Positions 1 through 4,568 of a DNA stretch of 7,075 nt are shown in pieces. Location: assembly GCA_947463845.1 (NCBI GenBank), contig CANHUM010000089.1, forward strand, positions 1 through 7,075. Direction: 5' to 3'. Both the position numbers and the translations under genes were made by a program. The notes below the pieces were generated by a model. The model was given only the letters and a program-made list of their open reading frames with translations. It ran no database searches and was not told the origin of the DNA. This stretch comes from Comamonadaceae bacterium. Lineage in GTDB: Bacteria > Pseudomonadota > Gammaproteobacteria > Burkholderiales > Burkholderiaceae_C. Numbering within the stretch: the first letter of the stretch is position 1; the number at the start of each line of letters is the position of its first letter.

Positions 1-149
1 CGCTGCAAAAGGCGCGTACTCAGCTCACTCTCCAAGCGGGTGATTTGCTGGCTCAATGCCGATTGCACCAGGTTCAGATCCAAAGCGGCCCGACTGATGC
101 TGCCCAGCTCCACCACCCGCACAAAATACCGCAGTTGACGCAACTCCAT
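1..149 (-). CDS. LysR-type transcriptional regulator, N-terminal fragment (runs off the window)
   Basis: The 49 visible codons begin MELRQLRYFVRVVELGSISR and give the N-terminal winged helix-turn-helix of a LysR-type DNA-binding regulator. The helix-turn-helix spans about residues 17-38. Its recognition helix contains the family-typical SALSQQITRLE stretch, followed by an ESEL..RLLQ segment leading to the wing. The effector-binding domain lies beyond base 1, so ligand and targets cannot be inferred. The N-terminus reminds me of the Nac/Cbl-like branch (RYFV..VE.GS..RAA), but this is recollection only. The ATG at 147-149 lies four bases after the stop of the DUF3422 gene on the same strand. 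No strong Shine-Dalgarno precedes it, so translation may depend on ribosomes finishing the upstream gene. Family assignment is confident; function is unknown. Confidence 0.88.
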   Translation of the reverse strand, partial: MELRQLRYFVRVVELGSISRAALDLNLVQSALSQQITRLESELSTRLLQ

Positions 150-153
150 AAGC

Positions 154-1488
154 TCAAGTGTCCGATCGGTGCAGTTTTTCGTGGATTTTCTGGCGGCTGC
201 GCCAAACGCTCCACAACACCAAAGGCAGCAGCAAAGCCACTGACATTTCAGGATTGAATGGCAGACCATAGGCCTTCAAGCCCTTGAAGGCGTAAAGCAG
301 CAAGCTGACCACGTAATAGGAGATCGCGGCCATGGACAGGCCCTCCACCGTGACTTGCAAGCGCAGCTGCAGCTCTTGACCGCGGGTGAGTTTTTCGAGC
401 AAAACTTGGTTTTGCGCCTCAGTGGCAATGTCCACCCGGGTGCGCAACAGGGCGCTGGTGCGCGAGACGCGCTCGGCCAAAGACGCCAAACGCTTTTCGG
501 TCGCCATCACTGTGGCCATGGCCGGCGACAAACGCCGCTGCATGAATTCGCCTAAGGTTTGCGTGCCTGAGATGGGACGCTCGCGCAGCTCCATCAGCCG
601 TTGGCTGACCAAGCTGTCGTAAGCGCGTGTCGCCGAAAACCTGAATCCATGCTCAGCTGTGGCACGCTCGATGCGCGCAGCCAAAGACACCAACAAGTCC
701 AGCAAGGCCTGATCGGTCTCGCCCTTGCGTTCCAGCAAGCCGGTGATGTCAGCCAATTGCGCTTCCGCTGAAGACAACATGGCAGACAGATTTTTGGCCA
801 CGGGCAAGCCACGCAAAGCCATCAATCGGTAGGTTTCCAACTCGAGCAAGCGCTGCGAAATGCGTCCGGCTCTGGCCTCACTGGTGTCTTCCGGGGCCAC
901 CACCAACATGCGCTCGAAACCATCGGCGCCAATTCGGAAATGGGTCAGGATGCACGAATGGGACAGGCCCTCGGCCGTATTGCCCATGCGAGACGCCAAA
1001 ACCGTCCCCTCACCCAACCAGCTTTGGGCCTTGGCAATCAAATCCGGCGACTCGATGTCGGCAGGCAACATGCCCAGCTCGATGGCCGCCATGGTTTGGC
1101 CCGGCAAGGCGCGCAGCCAATCGGTGCCAACCGCCACATGCGGTGCCAACTCGGGCAAGTCGGCGCCCCACTGCGCATGGGCCGGTAAATTTTGAACGAT
1201 GGAATAACGGGTGAACTCGGTGTGGCGCTCCCATTTGACGGTGAAATGGTCGCAGCGCAAACGCAAAAAGTTACCCTGCAATTGGTCCAGACCCAAATCG
1301 GCATGACCGGGTAAAAGCCGCAAATGCGCCCACTCTTGCTCCCGCGTGACGCCCGCGTTGAGCAGCGCCACGTACACAATCAGGGCTGGCAAACGGACCC
1401 GGGCCGGCGGCCGCGCATGCACTTCGTTGTGCAACTCACGCCTGTGGGCGTCTTCAGGCGGCAAGAACCGGGAGGTGATTTCGTTCAT
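154..1488 (-). CDS. DUF3422 family membrane-anchored protein
   Basis: This 444-residue protein belongs to the uncharacterised DUF3422 family, recognised by the N-terminal LHNEVHARP motif (residues 19-27) followed by a hydrophobic LPALIVYVALLNAG segment. The central part is soluble and charged. Residues about 205-375 are helix-rich, with long stretches (SQRLLELETYRLMALRGLP, ATEKRLASLAERVSRTSALL) that look like coiled coil. The C-terminus has two hydrophobic segments, about 386-402 (AAISYYVVSLLLYAF) and 415-430, then a basic tail. This suggests a large cytoplasmic domain anchored by a C-terminal hairpin, reminiscent of CorA-like topology, though no Mg-transporter GMN motif is present. I chose the ATG at 1488, close to the family's usual N-terminus. 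An in-frame ATG at 1524 would add 12 residues; neither has a good ribosome-binding site. Function is unknown. Confidence 0.9.
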   Translation of the reverse strand: MNEITSRFLPPEDAHRRELHNEVHARPPARVRLPALIVYVALLNAGVTREQEWAHLRLLPGHADLGLDQLQGNFLRLRCDHFTVKWERHTEFTRYSIVQNLPAHAQWGADLPELAPHVAVGTDWLRALPGQTMAAIELGMLPADIESPDLIAKAQSWLGEGTVLASRMGNTAEGLSHSCILTHFRIGADGFERMLVVAPEDTSEARAGRISQRLLELETYRLMALRGLPVAKNLSAMLSSAEAQLADITGLLERKGETDQALLDLLVSLAARIERATAEHGFRFSATRAYDSLVSQRLMELRERPISGTQTLGEFMQRRLSPAMATVMATEKRLASLAERVSRTSALLRTRVDIATEAQNQVLLEKLTRGQELQLRLQVTVEGLSMAAISYYVVSLLLYAFKGLKAYGLPFNPEMSVALLLPLVLWSVWRSRQKIHEKLHRSDT

Positions 1489-1587
1489 GGGACTATTCTG
1501 ACCGAGCTTGCAGCCACGCGCCATGGACACCACGAGAAATCTCAATCAGCGGCCCCCATCCCATCAACGCACCCCTCCACGGCACCC

Positions 1588-2574
1588 TCAAGGTCCAGGC
1601 GGCTCTGGCACCAGCAAGCGGCCCTGCCAAATGCCCAAGCCTGTGGCCACCCCAAGCCAAACGATCAAGCCAGAAACCAGCACCAAACCCGCCAAGGCCC
1701 AGTCTTGCGCCCCAACGCGGTCCAAGGACAAGGCCAATGACAAGGCAGAAAATGCCGCCAAAGGGAAAGACATGCCCCAAAAAGGCATGCCAAATGCTTG
1801 CTTGAAAACCCCTCGGGCCACGAAGGCAGCACCACACAAAAACAACAAGGCCACACACCAAAGCCCCTCCACGATCCAGTGCGGCAAGCCCAGGTTCAAA
1901 CCCGACAAAGCCAACACCGAAGGCGGCGCTACCGTGATGAAGGTCAAGGGCAGCAGGCGTTGCGGCCACATGCCCAAGCGGCGGATGCGCCAACCCATCA
2001 GCCCGCAAGCCACCGGCCAAAGCAAGGCTGCCAGGCCAAATTGAACTGCAGCCCAAATCGGATGACCCAAACCCACACCCGCCAAAGCCGGCAAGACATT
2101 GCCCACCACGGGGATGAACAAGGCCGGGGTCATGCCCAACCAAAACCGGTCTTGGCTCCGATCCGAACGAAACCAGCTCACCACCACCACCCCACTCACC
2201 AACAGCAAACCCGCTGAACCGAGCATCCACAGGGCATCTGCCCACCATGAAAACCCCCAGTGGGTGGCCCCCACAGTGGCCACCAACACCCAAGAAGCGG
2301 GCAAGGTCGCCACAAACACATGGCGCACCGGGTGCGCCAGATCAGCCCGAACAGCTTCCGGGAACCACCACAGGCGGGCGACAGCGGCCAGCATCAAAGC
2401 GATCAATATGCAAGCGGCCATGACTCCCAGAACAGCCGAGACCCGCACCGCCACGCCCCCCCAAAGAAACTCGGCGCGGTACCAAGCCAGCGACAGGCCA
2501 CACCAGCCCATGACCATCGCAAACCAAGCAAAACCTAGATGTTGCACCGGTGAGAAAAAAAGGCGTGGGCTCAT
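1588..2574 (-). CDS. TDT/SLAC1-family transporter (TehA-like anion channel or C4-dicarboxylate exporter)
   Basis: This 328-residue, highly hydrophobic protein has about ten predicted membrane spans, the usual number for the tellurite-resistance/dicarboxylate transporter family (TehA, SLAC1, Mae1). Supporting features are the first span with FAWFAMVMGWCGLSLAW (15-31), HPVRHVFVATLPAS (81-94), the signature-like GMTPALFIPVVGNVLPALAG (147-166), and WGMSFPLAA (266-274), the region where the family's pore-gating phenylalanine normally lies. The substrate cannot be read from sequence; anions, C4-dicarboxylates, sulfite and tellurite are all known in the family. I chose the ATG at 2574. A GTG at 2610 would add 12 residues, but those codons lie inside the ssb terminator hairpin and T-tract, so they are not credible as coding. 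No clear Shine-Dalgarno precedes 2574. A 99-base gap separates it from the DUF3422 gene. Confidence 0.87.
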   Translation of the reverse strand: MSPRLFFSPVQHLGFAWFAMVMGWCGLSLAWYRAEFLWGGVAVRVSAVLGVMAACILIALMLAAVARLWWFPEAVRADLAHPVRHVFVATLPASWVLVATVGATHWGFSWWADALWMLGSAGLLLVSGVVVVSWFRSDRSQDRFWLGMTPALFIPVVGNVLPALAGVGLGHPIWAAVQFGLAALLWPVACGLMGWRIRRLGMWPQRLLPLTFITVAPPSVLALSGLNLGLPHWIVEGLWCVALLFLCGAAFVARGVFKQAFGMPFWGMSFPLAAFSALSLALSLDRVGAQDWALAGLVLVSGLIVWLGVATGLGIWQGRLLVPEPPGP

Positions 2575-2582
2575 GCGCTGCT

Positions 2583-2615
2583 GAAAGAAAAAACCCGTGG
2601 GTTTGGCCACGGGTT
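2583..2615 (-). terminator. Rho-independent terminator of ssb
   Basis: Read on the minus strand, this is a perfect 9-bp inverted repeat, AACCCGTGG / CCACGGGTT, around a 6-base loop (CCAAAC), followed by TTTTTTCTTTC. Part of the T-run overlaps the last stem pairs. It begins 30 bases after the ssb stop codon, the classic position. The plus-strand reading has no T-tract, so it should act in one direction only. Its T-tract ends eight bases before the start codon of the downstream TDT-family gene. Confidence 0.9.
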
Positions 2616-2645
2616 GGGGGATGGACGTCGATGGACAGGTGTTCT

Positions 2646-3134
2646 TCAGAACGGGATATCGTCATCCATGTCGTCAAAATTGCTGGCTGCAGGCTTGGGT
2701 GCAGCGGCCGGACGCTGTGCGGGCGCAGCCGCGGGTCGCGCAGGCGCCTGACGTGGCGCATAAGCACCACCGCCCTCTTCGGATGGGCCGCCCATGCCTT
2801 GGCGGCTGCCCAGCATTTGCATGCTGTCGGCTCGGATGTCTGTGGCGTACTTTTCCACACCGTTTTTGTCGGTGTACTTGCGGGTGCGCAGGCTGCCTTC
2901 CACATACACCTGGCTGCCTTTGCGCAGGTACTGGCCTGCGATCTCGGCGAGCTTGGCAAAAAAGCTGATGCTGTGCCATTCGGTGGCCTCGCGCATCTCG
3001 CCCGTGGCCTTGTCCTTGTAACGGTCGGTGGTGGCCACACGGATGCTGGTGACCGCATCGCCCGACGGCAAATAGCGGGTTTCGGGGTCGGCACCCAGAT
3101 TGCCGACGATGATGACTTTGTTGACGGATGCCAT
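2646..3134 (-). CDS. ssb: Single-stranded DNA-binding protein SSB
   Basis: This 162-residue SSB coats single-stranded DNA during replication, recombination and repair, and normally works as a homotetramer. Residues 1-110 form the OB-fold, with the hallmark N-terminus [18 protein letters not shown], then [15 protein letters not shown] and [19 protein letters not shown]. Aligned by eye with E. coli SSB, the DNA-stacking residues W54 and F60 are kept (W53, F59 here), while W40 and W88 are tyrosines (Y39, Y87), a conservative aromatic swap. Residues about 111-150 form a disordered Gly/Ala/Pro linker with a duplicated RPAAAP unit. The C-terminus is the acidic partner-docking tail DDMDDDIPF. The ATG at 3134 follows a GAGGAG Shine-Dalgarno at 3140-3145. 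It lies 78 bases after the MFS gene on the same strand and ends in its own terminator. Confidence 0.98.
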   Translation of the reverse strand: MASVNKVIIVGNLGADPETRYLPSGDAVTSIRVATTDRYKDKATGEMREATEWHSISFFAKLAEIAGQYLRKGSQVYVEGSLRTRKYTDKNGVEKYATDIRADSMQMLGSRQGMGGPSEEGGGAYAPRQAPARPAAAPAQRPAAAPKPAASNFDDMDDDIPF

Positions 3135-3139
3135 GAAAA

Positions 3140-3145
3140 CTCCTC
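3140..3145 (-). promoter_or_regulatory. ssb ribosome-binding site
   Basis: On the minus strand GAGGAG stands five bases before the ssb ATG (3134). This is a near-consensus Shine-Dalgarno and by far the clearest in the window. It fits a highly expressed protein and fixes the start codon. Confidence 0.8.
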
Positions 3146-3158
3146 GGTAGATGCATCA

Positions 3159-3164
3159 ATTATG
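3159..3164 (-). promoter_or_regulatory. Candidate -10 box of an ssb promoter
   Basis: CATAAT on the minus strand matches TATAAT at five of six positions. It would start a transcript about 18 bases before the ssb ATG, leaving just enough leader for the GAGGAG ribosome-binding site. No convincing -35 is visible: the best is CTGTGA with an 18-base spacer, three of six matches. A 6-bp hairpin (3176-3191, GGGCTG/CAGCCC) lies across the expected spacer. ssb could instead, or in addition, be read from the MFS gene promoter. Confidence 0.35.
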
Positions 3165-3175
3165 GGGCCAATCCA

Positions 3176-3191
3176 GGGCTGCTCACAGCCC
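3176..3191. repeat. Short perfect inverted repeat between the MFS gene and ssb
   Basis: GGGCTG and CAGCCC are perfect complements around a 4-base loop. The repeat lies 21 bases after the MFS stop codon. On the minus strand it is not followed by a T-run (the next bases are TGGATTGG), so it is not a typical intrinsic terminator. It could stabilise the 3' end of the MFS message, serve as an operator half-site pair, or be chance. Confidence 0.4.
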
Positions 3192-3212
3192 CGACTTTGT
3201 GCTGCCAGCCCC

Positions 3213-4400
3213 TCAGGCTGACGGTCCAGCAGGCGCGCTGCGGCCCGGGGTTTGCATGGGCCAAGCCACCCACAACCACAGCAAAAGGGCCAAGCCGCAA
3301 CACAAAAACAGCACCGGGCTGCCCCAGGACTTGACCAGCCAGCCGCCCAGGAGTCCCCCAACAAAAAAGCCCAAGGACTGCAACGTGTTGTACACCCCCA
3401 TGGCCGTACCGCGCATGGCCCGGGGCGCGATGCGCGAAGCCAAACTGGGCTGGGTGGCCTCCAGGGCATTGAAACCACAAAAGAACACCAGCAGCAGCAG
3501 CGCCATCCAGCCCAGGCTGGTGGTTCCAGCCGACTGCACCAGCAACCCCGCCTCAACCAGCGCCATCAAGGCTATCGAGAACAAAAAGACTTTTTTCAGA
3601 TGCCCGCGCCGCTCCATCGCAAACACCACCCCCAAAAACAGAAAAGACAACAAAACCGCAGGCAAATACACCTGCCAATGCTGCGCGGTCTGCAGCCCGG
3701 CTTGCACCAAAAGGGCCGGCACCGACACCCACATGGCCAGCTGCACCGCATGCAACACAAACACACCCACATTCAGGCGCATCAAGTCGGCATGGGCCAG
3801 CACGTCGCGCAATCGCCCCCGGCCCTGCCCGGTCAGGGGTGCGGGCGCAGGGGGTGCGCCCCAGATGACCACGCCAATACCCAGCAGCGCCAGAACACCG
3901 GTGAACCAGAACAGACCCGACAAACCGATCCAGGCCGTGAGCAAGGGCGATGCCACCAAGGACAGCGCGAACATCAAACCGATGCTGCCACCCACCAAAG
4001 CCATGGCTTTGGTGCGCACCTCGTCCCGCGTCAGATCGGCCAACAATGCTGTGACCGCCGCCGACACCGCCCCGGCACCCTGCAGGCTGCGCCCGAGCAG
4101 CAAACCGATCAGGTCAGTGGCCGCAGCCGCCCAAAAACTGCCCAAAGCGAAAATCAGCAAGCCCAACACGATGACGCGCTTGCGGCCAAAACGGTCTGAG
4201 GCCATGCCAAACGGCAGCTGCAAGAGGCCCTGCGTCAGACCATAAATGCCCATGGCCAAGCCCAGCCACACCGGGTCTTCGCCGCCGGGGTAACGGCGTG
4301 CCTCAAGGGCAAATACGGGTAAAACCAAAAACAAACCCAGCATGCGAAGCGCAAAAATGCTGGCCAGCGAGGCGCTGGCGCGACGCTCCATGGGCGTCAT
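3213..4400 (-). CDS. MFS transporter, YajR-like
   Basis: This 395-residue major facilitator superfamily permease has about twelve hydrophobic spans in two halves. MFS motif A is visible after the second span (GMASDRFGRKR, residues 65-75), and a motif-B-like RSLQGAG follows at 104-110. The whole protein resembles E. coli YajR: MTP.ERRA at the N-terminus, RMLGLFLVLPV (19-29), GIYGLTQ (51-57), DLTRDEVRTKAMA, HWQVYLPA, and GTAMGVYNTLQSLGF (331-345). YajR is a putative drug or metabolite/proton antiporter, so the substrate here is unknown. E. coli YajR carries a C-terminal cytoplasmic YAM domain; this protein ends about 15 residues after the last span, so that domain is absent. The ATG at 4400 matches the YajR-type N-terminus. 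Upstream GTG (4442) and TTG (4529) starts are possible but weaker. No good Shine-Dalgarno is visible. It lies upstream of ssb on the same strand and is divergent from uvrA. Confidence 0.9.
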   Translation of the reverse strand: MTPMERRASASLASIFALRMLGLFLVLPVFALEARRYPGGEDPVWLGLAMGIYGLTQGLLQLPFGMASDRFGRKRVIVLGLLIFALGSFWAAAATDLIGLLLGRSLQGAGAVSAAVTALLADLTRDEVRTKAMALVGGSIGLMFALSLVASPLLTAWIGLSGLFWFTGVLALLGIGVVIWGAPPAPAPLTGQGRGRLRDVLAHADLMRLNVGVFVLHAVQLAMWVSVPALLVQAGLQTAQHWQVYLPAVLLSFLFLGVVFAMERRGHLKKVFLFSIALMALVEAGLLVQSAGTTSLGWMALLLLVFFCGFNALEATQPSLASRIAPRAMRGTAMGVYNTLQSLGFFVGGLLGGWLVKSWGSPVLFLCCGLALLLWLWVAWPMQTPGRSAPAGPSA

Positions 4401-4523
4401 GTGCAATGCGTCAGAAGCAGAGTCAGGCGAGGAATCGGCCACAAAAGAACTCAAAAAGCCCCAAAGCGGGGAAAAGCAAAAGACGGATTGTCCCTGATAG
4501 ATGCCCCCCAGCGCCCCGGAAGA

Positions 4524-4529
4524 TGTCAA
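4524..4529 (-). promoter_or_regulatory. Candidate -35 box for the MFS gene (and possibly ssb)
   Basis: The minus strand reads a perfect TTGACA here, about 125 bases before the MFS start codon. The matching -10 is poor: with spacers of 17-19 bases one finds GGGCAT, GGCATC or GCATCT. It may therefore be a weak or activator-dependent promoter, or chance. It lies four bases from the candidate uvrA -10, so the two promoters would compete for the same region. Confidence 0.25.
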
Positions 4530-4533
4530 AGGG

Positions 4534-4539
4534 GATAAT
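4534..4539 (+). promoter_or_regulatory. Candidate -10 box of the uvrA promoter
   Basis: GATAAT matches TATAAT at five of six positions and would give a transcript starting near 4546, about 22 bases before the chosen GTG start of uvrA. No -35 of reasonable quality lies 16-18 bases upstream (GC-rich CGCCCC-like sequence), and there is no extended -10 TG. No LexA-type CTG-N10-CAG operator is visible around it. Confidence 0.3.
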
Positions 4540-4568
4540 CATGGGTTTTGCTGATCTGGCTGCATCAC

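Noticed and set aside
1489..1587. Promoter or terminator between the TDT gene and the DUF3422 gene
   Set aside because: A CAGAAT near 1494-1499 (minus strand) resembles a -10 but has no -35 partner. No hairpin with T-tract is present, so I see nothing reportable in this 99-base gap.
3151..4245. Plus-strand open frame of 364 codons opposite the MFS gene, and similar plus-strand frames opposite the TDT gene and the DUF3422 gene
   Set aside because: Low-complexity Lys/Pro/Thr/Gln-rich translations are the antisense of hydrophobic membrane-protein codons. The minus-strand frames show clear family motifs.
4446..4471. Minus-strand hairpin CCCC-GCTTT-GGGG followed by CTTTTTGAGTTCTTTTG, as an attenuator before the MFS gene
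   Set aside because: The stem is only 4 bp and the T-run is interrupted. It is too weak to support a terminator or attenuator call without transcript data.
4494..4511. Possible LexA box (CTG...CAG) upstream of uvrA
   Set aside because: The spacing between CTG and CAG is 12 bases, not 10, and the interior is C-rich instead of the AT-rich alternating core of a LexA site.
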